From contig NC_089491.1 in the NCBI RefSeq assembly GCF_036850765.1, forward strand, positions 183,499,520 to 183,563,519: a stretch of DNA of 64,000 nt, given 5' to 3'. Source of the stretch: Saccopteryx bilineata (taxonomy: Eukaryota; Chordata; Mammalia; Chiroptera; Emballonuridae). Under the pieces are notes generated by a model that searched no databases, was not told the DNA's origin, and saw nothing but the letters and a program-made list of their open reading frames with translations. Below are positions 22,588 through 32,659 of the stretch, piece by piece. Position 1 is the stretch's first letter, and the number at the start of each line of letters is the position of its first letter. Both the position numbers and the translations under genes were made by a program.

Positions 22588-22666
22588 AGTTGCAAGACAG
22601 ACAGGAAGGGAGAGATGAGAAACATCAATTCTTCGTTGCGGTTCCTTAGTTGTTCATTGATTGATG
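22588..22666 (-). repeat. SINE B fragment ending in a fold-back
   Basis: Only the GACAGACAGGAAGGGAGAG to TTGTTCATTGATTG part is present, without T-tail and without head. At its right end TTGTTCAT-TGATTG-ATGAACAA forms an 8-bp stem. Confidence 0.7.
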
Positions 22667-23560
22667 AACAATCAATGCAAAAGACATTGTTAAAGAATTA
22701 TAAGACAAGCCATAAACTGGGAGAAAAATCCTTGCAACTGATACTTCTGGTAAAGGACTTGCACCCAAAATAGAAAAAGAACTCTCAATACTCAACAATA
22801 AAAAAAATCACAATCTTTTAAAAATAAGAAAAAGATTTGAACAGGCATTTCACCAAAGAAGATATATGAATGGAATATAAACAGATGAAAAGATGCTCAA
22901 CAATATGTCATTAGAGAGATGCAAATTAAAACCACAAAGTACTTGACCAGGCGGTGGCGCAGTGGATGGAGCATTAGACTGGGATGCAGAGGACCCAGGT
23001 TCGAGACCCCAAGTTTACCATCTTGAGTGTGGGCTCATCGGGTTTGAGCAAGGCTCACCAGCTTGAACCCAAGGTCGCTGGCTAGAGCAATGGGTCACTA
23101 GGTCTGCTGTAGCCCCCTAGTCAAGGCATATATGAGAAATCAATCAATGAACAACTAAGGAACCGCAACGAAGAATTGATGTTTCTCATCTCTCCCTTCC
23201 TGTCTGTCTGTCCCTCTCTCTGACTCTCTCTGTCTCTGCCACACAAAAAAAGAAAGGAAAGAAAAAACAAAAAAAGAGAAAAAAAAACATAATACTGACA
23301 ATACCAAATTTCAGTGAGGATATAGAAAAGCTGGACTTCTCATACATTACTAATGGGAATGCAAAATGGTATAGCAATTTCAGCAGTCTGGTAGTTTTTA
23401 TAAAGTTAAATATGCATTAATCATATACCATGCAATAACCCACTTCTAGTTATGTACCTGAGAGGAATAAAAACTTAATTCATAGGTTCATAGAAAGCAT
23501 AGTACTGTATACCAAAAAAAAAAGTTAATTCTACTGTATATAAATTATACCTAAATTTAA
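22667..23560 (+). mobile_element. Ancient L1 ORF2 C-terminal remnant
   Basis: TTGCACCCAAAATAGAAAAAG, ACAGATGAAAAGATGCTCAAC, GAGATGCAAATTAAAACCAC and, after the SINE B, ATACATTACTAATGGGAATG follow L1 ORF2 order. Confidence 0.75.
22942..23280 (+). repeat. SINE B copy
   Basis: TTGACCAGGCGGTGGCGCAG head, CAATCAATGAACAACTAAGG box, TGTCTCTGCC plus A-rich tail. It lies within the L1 remnant. Confidence 0.9.
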
Positions 23561-23798
23561 AAAAAAAACTCTGTTCTCCTCCCCCCAAAACCCTAAAACT
23601 TTACTGTTTTTCTTTTTCTTCAGCTAAGACGTAACAGATAATATATTGTATACTTTACATTCAGCCACAACTGAGAAGAGAACTAGTCCAGAATGTTACA
23701 CGTTCAGGGCAAAGGACCAAGAGGGACTGCTTTGGGAAGAGCAGGTGGATCTCTCAAAGAGTGGTTGCTACAATCAACTGGCGATGTATGTTCTAGAT

Positions 23799-24879
23799 CA
23801 GTGGTTTTTAATCTTTTAATACTTAAGAACCAGTGACCTAGCCAATCGGAAAGAGAAACATGCAACAAATAAAGTTTTATCTTACAGTGCATAACAGTGC
23901 AACATGGTACAGGCTGGTACCTGATTTCTGAACTCTATGTGTACAGTGCACTGAAAATACTATGTAAGTTCGTCCGAATGCTCTTTATTTATTGCGCATG
24001 ATTTGTAAATGCTCTGCATGGTGCAAAAGTTTGCTTGAATAAGTCTACAAGTTCCAAAGGAATTTAAGACAGCCTCAATAGAATTTTCCTCAATGATACA
24101 GGTTGATAAGTGGAAATTATCCTGAGCATAAGCAAATTCAACTAAGACCATTGGGCAGTGGTGGGATTCAGCTAGTTCATACCAGTTTGGCAGAACTGAT
24201 ACCTAATTTTTTGTTGAGTTTGGCGAACCGGTTGTTAAAATGGTACTTGTAATCAGGGTTCTCTCTCAGGTGGGAGCCTGGGCAGCGCCCAATGTGAAAA
24301 TCACAAATTTGCACTCCTTACTCTTTTTTAATGTTCTTTTGCACAACAGCATATTCTAAGTACCTGTAGTAATGTTTATTCCATCCACAGGTGGAAAAAA
24401 ATTGATGGGACTATACTTGAAATATTTATTCATTTCATAAAATTTATTATACCTTTGGTGAAATTTTACATTTTAATCCCTTTGCATTTGTTACTTCAGT
24501 AAACAAACATATAATGTAAAGACAAAGAGTGCCAAACAACCAGGGGGTGACAACTTGTATTCTTTTTTGTCAGGTATATTTTTTATTAATATTTTAAAAC
24601 TTTCTTATAACATAATCTAGTTTTGTATATATCTTTATATTTTATTGTTCTTATTTAAGTATTAAATGCATGAAATAATAAACTACCTTTCAGTATATCA
24701 CTCTTTATACTTAAAACGGTCATTAGGGCAGAGAATGGGTTGTTAAATTATTTTAATCCCATCACTGCTGTTGGGTCTATCCTCTTTGTACAATACCAGG
24801 GTGGTTAACTCTTTCGCAGACCAGCACAACATTTCTGGCAGACCCGTACCAGTAATGGATGAACAGTTGAAAAACACTG
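23799..24879. mobile_element. hAT-type DNA transposon (outer)
   Basis: Starts CAGTGGTTTTTAATCTTTT and ends AACAGTTGAAAAACACTG, diverged inverted repeats in hAT style. A 64-codon minus-strand frame (23960-24151) lies in its left half and may be a piece of the original transposase, though it is unrecognised. A second hAT element is inserted at 24156. The 8-bp duplication is degraded. Confidence 0.6.
24156..24767. mobile_element. hAT-type DNA transposon (inner)
   Basis: Ends CAGTGGTGGGATTCAGC and TTTTAATCCCATCACTG are inverted repeats. The 8-bp flanks CCATTGGG (24148-24155) and CTGTTGGG (24768-24775) agree at 6 of 8 positions. It is non-autonomous, with no open frame of note. Confidence 0.8.
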
Positions 24880-24887
24880 CTCTTAGC

Positions 24888-25109
24888 CACTCCACTTCTC
24901 CACATATGCTTTCCCCACCTATGCAATTCCCTTTGTGATCAGGTGTTAGAATCACTGGATTTATGAATTTGCTTCTCTCCACAGTGATGTTATCTTGATA
25001 TAAATGTGTTTCCGCAGACAGGTGACTTACATGGCAAGATTGATACAATACTATTGGAGCTGTTTTTCTTCTCTATCTCTGTTGTCCCCTCTTTGTGACA
25101 TCCTTTAGA
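24888..25109. other. No feature seen
   Basis: The 101-codon minus-strand frame covering 24743-25048 straddles two transposon ends and is not coding. Confidence 0.5.
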
Positions 25110-25298
25110 GAGGCACCATGCTGCTGGTTGAAAGTGTGAGCTGTGGAGCCAAACTTCCTGGGTTCAAATCTCAGCCACATCACTTAATAGCTATTTACCT
25201 TGGGAAATTTAACTTAACCTCCTCTCCTTTGAGTCTCCTCAACTGTAAAATGAATATAATAGTGTTTATTTTATAGGATTTTTATAAGGAATATAAGA
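25110..25298 (+). repeat. MIR
   Basis: Core phrases GAGCTGTGGAGCCAAACTTC, CTGGGTTCAAATCTCAGCCA and CCTCAACTGTAAAATGAATA are the classical mammalian MIR order on the + strand. Confidence 0.9.
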
Positions 25299-25505
25299 AT
25301 ATTTGTCAAATGCTTATGTGTGCCAACTTAGTTGGGTTTTTATTTCTTATGCCTAGAACATACTAACTGCAATATTCGTATTTCTGAAATAAAACTTTCT
25401 CAATATTTGTCAATGCTTATGTGTACCAACTTAATTGGGGTTTTATTTCCTATGCCTAGAACAGGCTAAGTATGATATTAGTATTTATAAAATACACCTT
25501 TCTCT
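25299..25505 (+). repeat. Local tandem duplication, ~104-bp unit
   Basis: Copy 1 (25299-25402) and copy 2 (25403-25505) both run ATATTTGTCAA, TGCTTATGTGT, CCAACTTA, TTTTATTTC, TATGCCTAGAACA. They have diverged moderately, mostly in the second half. It adjoins the MIR. Confidence 0.88.
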
Positions 25506-25627
25506 TAAAGAGAGGAGGGATGAGTCCTTAAAACAGTAGATCTGGAAAAGAAAAAAAAAAAAACCCCAGTAGATCTGGTTTCTCTTCCTCCTCTCTCTCA
25601 GTCTTTATCCAATATTCTCTCTGGCCG

Positions 25628-25800
25628 CTATTCATTTACTCAACAAATACTTACTGAGCACCTTCTACGTGCCAGATACTATTTTAGGCTGAGTGATTAT
25701 ATTTTGAATTATAAAAGCATTGTTTCTGTCTTCTTATAATATAATGAAACAATTCAGTACTTGAGCAGGCTATTACACTATAATAAGATAGAGAAAGGGA
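25628..25800 (-). repeat. L2-type LINE 3' end
   Basis: CATTTACTCAACAAATACTTACTGAGCACCTTCTACGTGCC is the reversed L2 3' terminal phrase. The rest decays to the right. Confidence 0.7.
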
Positions 25801-25919
25801 AGGGAAGGCAGAAATGCAAGTTATTCTCTCTATGTTTTTCTTTCTGTCTCTGTCCCTCTCTTTTTGTCTCTATCTTTCTCTCTGTATGTCTTTTGAAGGA
25901 AATAAACTAAGGAACTTCC

Positions 25920-26303
25920 ACCTGACCAGGTGGTGGTGCAGTGGATAGAGCACTGGATTGGCACACAGAGGACCCTGATTCAAAACCCCAAGGTCACCGG
26001 CTTGAGCACGGGGTTGCTGGCTTGAGTGTGGGATCATAGACATGACCTCATCATCACTGGCTTGAGCCCAAAGGTCACTGGCTTGAAGCTCAAGGTTGCT
26101 GGCTTGAGCCCAAAGTTCCAGAAAAAATGCAAGGGGCAGGAAGACCCACTGTAAAAAGCCAGACTGAGCAAGGGCTCATTAATTCTGCTGTAGCTTTCTG
26201 GTCAAGGCACATATAAGAGAAAGCAATCAATGTACAACTAAGGTGCTGCAAAAAAGAATGGATGCTTCTCATCTCTCTCCTTTCATGTCTGTCCCTATCT
26301 GTC

Positions 26304-26342
<39 letters not shown>

Positions 26343-26373
26343 CAAAAAAATAAAAAATAAATAAAACAAAAAT
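25920..26373 (+). repeat. SINE B copy, long variant, carrying a foreign 48-bp insert
   Basis: Flanked by AACTAAGGAACTTCC / AACTAAGGACCTTCC (25905-25919, 26374-26388). Head ACCTGACCAGGTGGTGGTGC, several CTGGCTTGAG units, CAATCAATGTACAACTAAGG, (CT)n, and a tail with CACAAAAAAATAAAAAATAAA. At 26115-26162 it contains sequence not belonging to the family. Confidence 0.9.
26115..26162 (-). other. 48-bp inverted copy of 28310-28357
   Basis: Reads GTTCCAGAAAAAATGCAAGG and so on to AAAAAGCCAG. By direct comparison it is the exact reverse complement of 28310-28357. It sits in the middle of the SINE between GGCTTGAGCCCAAA and ACTGAGCAAGGG, where other copies have no such sequence. Confidence 0.92.
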
Positions 26374-26388
26374 AACTAAGGACCTTCC

Positions 26389-26595
26389 TAGTCAAAATAG
26401 GAAGAACTGGCTGCCTTTTATTGGGAAAGTTGACAGGTATCAAGAATTACTTTGTTAGTACAATTAATCTGAGATAATATGGTAGCAGTTAATTCTAGCC
26501 AGCAGAGGGAAGGATTGTCCAGCTGTGTAAATTACTACATTTCTTCTGATTTTTCCAAGACCTCCCTTAAAGAATTACTTCTGATTTGATGTGTT
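26389..26595. other. No feature seen
   Basis: Short unique-looking spacer between SINEs. Confidence 0.5.
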
Positions 26596-26604
26596 AAATC
26601 TTTT

Positions 26605-26979
26605 AATTTTTTTTTTTTTTGTATTTTTCTGAAGCTGGAAACGGGGAGGCAGTCAGACAGACTCCCGCATGTGCCCGACCGGCATCCACCTGGCATGCCC
26701 ACCAGGGGCGATGCTCTGCCCATCCGGGCGTTGCTCTGTTGCGACCAGAGCCACTCTAGCGCCTGAGGCAGAGGCCATAGAGCCATCCCCAGCGCCCGGG
26801 CCATCCTTGCTCCAATGGAACCTTGGCTGCGGGAGGGGAAGAGAGAGACAGAGAGGAAGGAGAGGGGGAGGGATAGAGAAGCAGATGGGCGCTTCTCCTG
26901 TGTGCCCTGGCCGGGAATTGAACCCGGGTCCCCCGCATGCCAGGCCGACGCTCTACCACTGAGCAAACCGGCCAGGGCC
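26605..26979 (-). repeat. SINE A copy, left of a pair
   Basis: T-rich tail through CTGAAGCTGGAAACGGGGAG to reversed head GGCCAGGGCC. AAATCTTTT precedes it (26596-26604) and follows it (26980-26988). Confidence 0.93.
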
Positions 26980-26988
26980 AAATCTTTT

Positions 26989-27384
26989 CTTTTCTTTTCT
27001 TTTCTTTTCTTTCTTTTTTTTTTTTTTGTATTTTTCTGAAGCTGGAAACGGAGAGAGACAGTCAGACAGACTCCCGCATGTGCCCGACCGGCATCCACCT
27101 GGCATGCCCACCAGGGGCAATGCTCTGCCCATCCGGGCGTTGCTCTGTTGTGACCAGAGCCACTCTAGCGCCTGGGGCAGAGGCCAAGGAGCCATCCCCA
27201 GTGCCCGGGCCCTCTTTGCTCCAATGGAGCCTTGGCTGCGGGAGGGGAAGAGAGAGACAGACAGGAAGGAGGGGGGGGGTGGAGAAGCAAATGGGCGCTT
27301 CTCCTGTGTGCCCTGGCCGGGAATTGAACCCGGGTCCCCCGCACGCCAGGCCGACGCTCTACCGCTGAGCCAACCAGCCAGGGC
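26989..27384 (-). repeat. SINE A copy, right of a pair
   Basis: Begins with TTTTCTTTTC repeats and poly-T, ends GCCAGGGC, followed by AATCTTTT (27385-27392). It shares unusual variants with the left copy (CCGGCATCCACCTGGCATG, a one-base-shorter AGGGGCRATG box, CATCCGGGCGTTGCTC). Confidence 0.93.
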
Positions 27385-27392
27385 AATCTTTT

Positions 27393-30300
27393 CATTTTTA
27401 AGCTGTGTAATTGATGTATTGTAAAAATCAATATTTGTACTGGCATGTTAAAACAGGTAAATTAGAATGAGTTCTACTAATATAACTGTCAATTTTGTTT
27501 TCCCACAAAGATTTGGCTTCTCCTTGGAACCTCAAATAACAAAATTTCCTCCCTTGACATTCAGCATATAATCTCAACAGGGGTTTGGGATGAAAGAAAA
27601 ACAATATACTCTCAGGACAGCAGACCTTGTCAGTGCCCAACTGACAAGGTCTTTTTATTTAACTTCCCTGAGTTTTTGCTTTAAAAATCTGAAAAGACTA
27701 GAGTCAAGACCATATTCGTCTACCACAACCTTCAGGTGCTGTGGCCATTATGGGGGCATGTTCAGTTGACATTGAAATGCTAAGCAAAGGGTAGGAATCA
27801 ACTTGTTCTCTGGTCTCTTGGCTTTCTGCACTCACAACTGTTATAACAAAGGTCTGTGCATTCTCAGAAGTCAGACCCAACTCAACTGTTAAAAAAAAAT
27901 TGGGTTTCTTGTATGTTTCCAGGGTACCTTTTATTCCTTTGCTTGATCATTGAAACTTGACATTTTGCAAGGGTGAATCTCAGGGTTTCCTTTACCCCTC
28001 TGTCCCTACTAGGACTATCACAGCCTCACAGCCTGCTGGAAGGTTGCATGATACAGCACTCATTCCTCTCCTTTGACCCGGGTAGATAAGGACCTTGAAG
28101 ACACAGAATTTCCCATGTGAAAACGATGCCTGGACTTGGAATTCCTTCTCATTCTGACTTTCCTCAAATGCTGGAAAGCTCTGCCTAAGACTGTGTCTTT
28201 CCATGATTTAATCCTGATACTCACATGTGCCGCTTGAGCTTCAGGAACATAAAAGCTGATAATGTTAGCTCTGAACTTGGGCTCTCTCTGCACAGAAGCT
28301 GGAACCAACCTGGCTTTTTACAGTGGGTCTTCCTGCCCCTTGCATTTTTTCTGGAACCAAAGTCACTGAAAATAGCTTGTTGTGTTTTTCCTCATTTTCC
28401 TCTGGAAGGACCCTGACTTTTCTGTGGCAGAACTGGCAGGGTCTTACAAGTCTCAGGTCATTTACTGGCTTGGGCAGGTTGGTTCTTCTTTCTGAGTTGG
28501 GGAACCCTTCAATATTTTTGCCCCCACAACGTGCCTTCCTGCTTTGGGACACCTAGTGTGCCTCTGTCATTGGGATTGCATTTTTTTCTGGTCCTTTCTT
28601 GCAGCCCAAAGTTGAGAAGGCTCCCACAGGCACAGGCTGCTCTCTGCCTCCCGCCTCTCCCCGTCAATGGCAAGCCCCGACAAGCTGCTGGGTCTCAGTT
28701 GGTCCCACTCTGGGATGACACTCAGACACCCAGAAGTCAAACTGTTTGAAACTAGGGGCAATGAAATCAAACAGGTCTTGGCTGGTTCAGCCTGGGCTGG
28801 TTCTCAGGCTGTGTCCAATGTTACCAGGAAGCTGCTCTTTAGAGCATGTCTATCCTGAATCTAAATTTTAGGCAATCAACATGCTTAGTGTTGTAGGGAA
28901 TTCCTTACTTACTGAAGCCTCCTAGCCCACATAGGTAACTATCTACCATACAATAATTTCCCAGGTCACTAGTTTCTTATAAAATCTCTTCATAGTTATT
29001 GACAAGCAAGGGGCTGTTTGGACTTGGTTATTTTCTGGGTCTGACACTGAAATTCCTAAATTTTTTGCTAACTTAATTTTTTTCCTAAAGAAAAAACTCA
29101 GATATTTGTGGAGACATGCTGTCCTGGATGTAGGGTGGCCACAATCTTTGAGGTGAGGAGCAGTCCTTAGTTACCTGAACCTTATATAAAACTCAAAACT
29201 ACTTCTTTCTCTTCTTTTTTTCCTTATTTCTCTTCTCTTTCTCTTCTCCTTCTCCTCTCTCTCCTTCTTTGAGTTTTCCAGCTCATCAACTCTTGGGTTC
29301 CCTTATGACTGTGGCTGAGAAACATAGGGGTCTTTCCCCCAACTTTTTCCTGGGTGCTGTGACCATGTTAGTAATATCTGAAGCCATCTCCATCAACTAC
29401 TTCTAGACATGCAAACCAAGTTCAGAGAGAATGCATCTCTTCTTCATGGGGCTGAAGAGAGCAGGCTTGAACCCTCAATGCCTGAGATGGTTGGGAGAGA
29501 AGAGGCCAGTCAGCAGGGTTGCATGGCACTGACCTCCATGTAACATGGAGGATGAATTCAGGTTGAGTCACAGTAAAAGTAGAGGCTGCTGGTGCTGGTG
29601 TAGAGAGAATCAGCGTCAGGGAAGAAAAAGACCAGTGAATCACTGGGATTCACGGGGTGGACCCTGACTGGTAGATGTTTATGTTCTGAGAAAGGATACC
29701 GTTAGGTGAGAAGATGTAGTTTATGAAGTGAGGTCTATTAAGGGAAGGAGCCAAGACCTGAGCATGCTTTCATGGGAGAGGAGAAATGGCAGGCTGTGGA
29801 GGTAGATGAAAGTCCATTACAAATGTAGAATCTAGAACAAAAAGCACTGCTACAAGAGAGGTTGCCAGAGGTAAAGCTAAAAGCAAGGAAAATGAGGGCA
29901 TGGTCAGGTCCAAAAGCAGCAAACGCTCTGGTGACAGAGAGGAGCCCAGATTTGAGAAAGAGAAAATGGAGAGATGGGGAGAGGCAGTGTCTAATGACAG
30001 AGACCACTCTGGTGACAAAGATAAGACAACTGATGGAGGAGGTAATAATAAGTATAAAATGAACAGAGCTACATGGCAAGGGACACCTTTGAAGCAGAAG
30101 GAGATAAGGTCACCAGGGGTAAGTAGGAAAAATGAGGGGTTGAATGTGGGGCCAGAGGGTCTGCTAGTAGTGGACTTAGGCTGGTCACGGACATGAAAGC
30201 TATGTAAGGTCAGAGGCTGCTGTGCAGTACAGGTAGAAAGAGAAAGGAAGAGGACAGAGCAGTGTGTGATGATGGGGCTCTGCAGGCACCTCTTGTTAGT

Positions 30301-30407
30301 AGGTGTCAAATAGAGCAGTGTCGGGAGCACCCACAGAGGGGTTGTTAATTGGGGCTTTAGGTAATTTCACCTTCAACATCCTTGTGTAAACATTTTTTTG
30401 CTGTACA
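27393..30407. other. 3 kb without a recognised gene or repeat
   Basis: Holds a pyrimidine-rich tract (about 29200-29275), a perfect hairpin (27623-27651) and several overlapping frames. The longest frame is 186 codons on the minus strand (29770-30330), rich in Ser/Leu/Pro and flanked by plus-strand frames of 66 and 98 codons. None has a domain, a splice context or a repeat phrase I know. They are probably chance frames in a purine-skewed segment, or an unrecognised old LTR element. Confidence 0.4.
27623..27651. other. Perfect 11-bp stem-loop
   Basis: GACCTTGTCAG, loop TGCCCAA, CTGACAAGGTC, followed by TTTTT. It resembles a bacterial terminator by form only; in a mammalian genome its role is unknown. 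Confidence 0.8.
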
Positions 30408-30421
30408 AAACAGGCTGCAAG

Positions 30422-30780
30422 GCCCTGGCCGGTTGGCTCAGTGGTAGAGCATCAGCCTGGCGTGCAGAAGTCCCGGGTTTGATTCCCGGCCAGGGCACAC
30501 AGGAGAAGCGCCCATCTGCTTCTCCACCCCTCCCCCTCTCCTTCCTCTCTGTCTCTCTCTTCCCCTCCCGCAGCCGGGGCTCCATTGGAGTAAAGATGGC
30601 CCGGGCGCTGGGGATGGCTCCTTGGCCTCTGCCCCAGGCGCTAGAGTGGCTCTGGTCGCAACAGAGCATCGCCCCCTGGTGGGCGTGCCGGGTGGATCCC
30701 GGTTGGGCGCATGCGGGAGTCTGTCTGTCTCTCCCCATTTCCAGCTTCAGAAAAATACCAAAAAACCCCCACAAAAAAAC
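30422..30780 (+). repeat. SINE A copy
   Basis: GCCCTGGCCGGTTGGCTCAG head to TTCAGAAAAATACCAAAAAA tail. Duplication AAAACAGGCTGCAAG / AAAACAAGCTGCAAG (30407-30421, 30781-30795). Confidence 0.95.
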
Positions 30781-30908
30781 AAAACAAGCTGCAAGGTAAT
30801 TTAGTCATAGAAGAGAAAAGAACGGGTTGACAGTTTGGCTTACATTTGACCATGCATTTTGTCAGTTCAGCTTTATTTCTCCATTGACCAAGTTCTTGCA
30901 GTACTCCT

Positions 30909-31278
30909 TTTTTTTTTTTTTTTTTCTGAAGCTGGAAACGAGGAGAGACAGTCAGATAGACACCCGCATGCGCCCGACGGGGATCCACCCGGCACGCCCA
31001 CCAGGGGGCGATGCTCTGCCCTTCCGGGGCGTCGCTCTGCCGGGACCAGAGCCACTCCAGCGCCTGGGGCAGAGGCCGAGGAGCCATCCCCAGTGCCCGG
31101 GCCATCTTTGCTTCAATGGAGCCTCAGCTGCGGAAGGGGAAGAGAGAGACAGAGGAAGGAGAGGGGGAGGGGTCGAGAAGCAGATGGGCGTTTCTCCTGT
31201 GTGCCCTGGCCGGGAATCGAACCCGGGACTTCTGCACGCCAGGCCGACGCTCTACCACTGAGCCAACCGGCCAGGGCC
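30909..31278 (-). repeat. SINE A copy
   Basis: Poly-T, CTGAAGCTGGAAACGAGGAG to reversed head CCGGCCAGGGCC. Perfect 11-bp duplication GCAGTACTCCT (30898-30908, 31279-31289). The tRNA-like head is almost intact. Frames of 133-158 codons spanning it are artefacts. Confidence 0.95.
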
Positions 31279-31289
31279 GCAGTACTCCT

Positions 31290-31795
31290 ATTTTTATGTC
31301 ATATAAATGTTAGCTCTGGTCGGTTTGTGCAGTGACAAGTAGACATGGCAGTCTTAAAGTAATAAATGATAACAACTACATATAAATACAGATTGCAAAG
31401 CCAGATTGCATACTATACTAGAAAATGATCACATATAGTTTGCAAATCCTTTCAGGAGCACAGTCATCCCTTTCACCCCTCAAAACCAGAAAGTTACAAA
31501 GCTCTGGCAAGTATAAAATAGGCAGGTACTAATTCTCAACCTTTTCCCTGAGCATTATTTATAGATTATTTAGTTGGAAACTGATACCATTCTTAATGAG
31601 GAATGAAAGTATAGCAAGAAAGAACAAAAGTGCAATGCCAAATGAGAAGATGGATCAACTAAAAAAAAAAAAAAGTATAATACTATGAATGAAAGACCGA
31701 AGAATTGTTCTTGCCAGGTATTCATGCTGGCTTTTCAAATCCTTTGTGTTCTTCCCGGCTGGGGAACTTGACATCCACAGTGTATTATTTATTCA
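31290..31795. other. No feature seen
   Basis: AT-rich spacer with no recognised repeat. Confidence 0.5.
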
Positions 31796-32530
31796 GGATA
31801 GTGAGATCCACAGTCAGCTAGGGCTGACATAAACAAAATAACACAAACTAGGTGCTTAAAGAACAGAAATTTATTTTCTTACAGTTCTGGAGGCTGGGAA
31901 GTTCAAGGTCAAGATATCCACAGGTTTGGTTTCTTCTGAGGCCTCTATCCTAGGCTGTTTCCTCACTATGCCCTGAAATGGTTGTCCCTCTGTTGTATTA
32001 GTATCTTAATCTCCTCTTTTTATAAGGATGTCAGCCTTAATGGAATTAGGGCACATTTGTGTGACTTTATTTTACCTTAATTACCTTTTTTTTTTTTTTA
32101 CAGAGAGAGAGAATCAGAGAGAGGGATAGATAGGGACAGACAGACAGGAACAGAGAGAGATGAGAAGCATCAATCATCAGTTTTTTTGTTGCGACACCTT
32201 AGTTGTTCATTGATTGCTCTCTCATATGTGCCTTGACCGTGGGCCTTCAGCAGACCGAGTAACCCCTTGCTCAAGCCAGCGACCGTGGGTCCAAGCTGGT
32301 GATCTTTGCTTAAACCAGATGAGCCCATGCTCAAGTTGGCGACCTCAGGGTCTCGAACCTGGGTCTCTGCATCCCAGTCCGATGCTCTATCCACTGCACC
32401 ACTGCCTGGTCAGGCTACCTTAATTACCTCTTTAAAGGTCCTATCTCCATATCATCACATTCTGAGATACTGAGGGCTAGAACTTCAACGTATCAATTTT
32501 GAGGGGACACAATTCAGCCCAATAAAACAG
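31796..32530 (-). mobile_element. MaLR (MLT1-like) LTR split by a SINE B
   Basis: Reverse-order LTR blocks: CAGTCAGCTAGGGCTGACAT, ACAGTTCTGGAGGCTGGGAAG, TTTTATAAGGATGTCAGCC, CCTTAATTACCTCTTTAAAGG, ACTGAGGGCTAGAACTTCAA, GGGGACACAATTCAGCCC. Confidence 0.85.
32086..32415 (-). repeat. SINE B copy inside the LTR
   Basis: Poly-T, ACAGAGAGAGAGAATCAGAG to reversed head GCCTGGTCAGGC. Perfect duplication TACCTTAATTACC (32073-32085, 32416-32428) drawn from the LTR. Confidence 0.95.
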
Positions 32531-32659
32531 CAGCAAGTCACAACTCCTAATTTGGTTATTCAGACATTTGTCTCTTATAGCACAGTAATGGACTACTTTG
32601 ATTCTATTGAATGGGGCTATTCCTGATTCTTTTCTGTTTGATCAAAGTCATCTTGGTTC

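Noticed and set aside
26535..27098. 187-codon minus-strand frame
   Set aside because: Made of two SINE A copies and their T-rich linker. Similar frames occur in every well-preserved A copy of the window.
27623..27656. Bacterial-type intrinsic terminator
   Set aside because: The shape fits, but the whole window is mammalian, with no bacterial genes or ribosome-binding sites.
30641..31335. Frames of 133-158 codons on both strands
   Set aside because: They coincide with two complete SINE A copies; the peptides (CPGRESNPG, PTGIHP) recur at each A copy.
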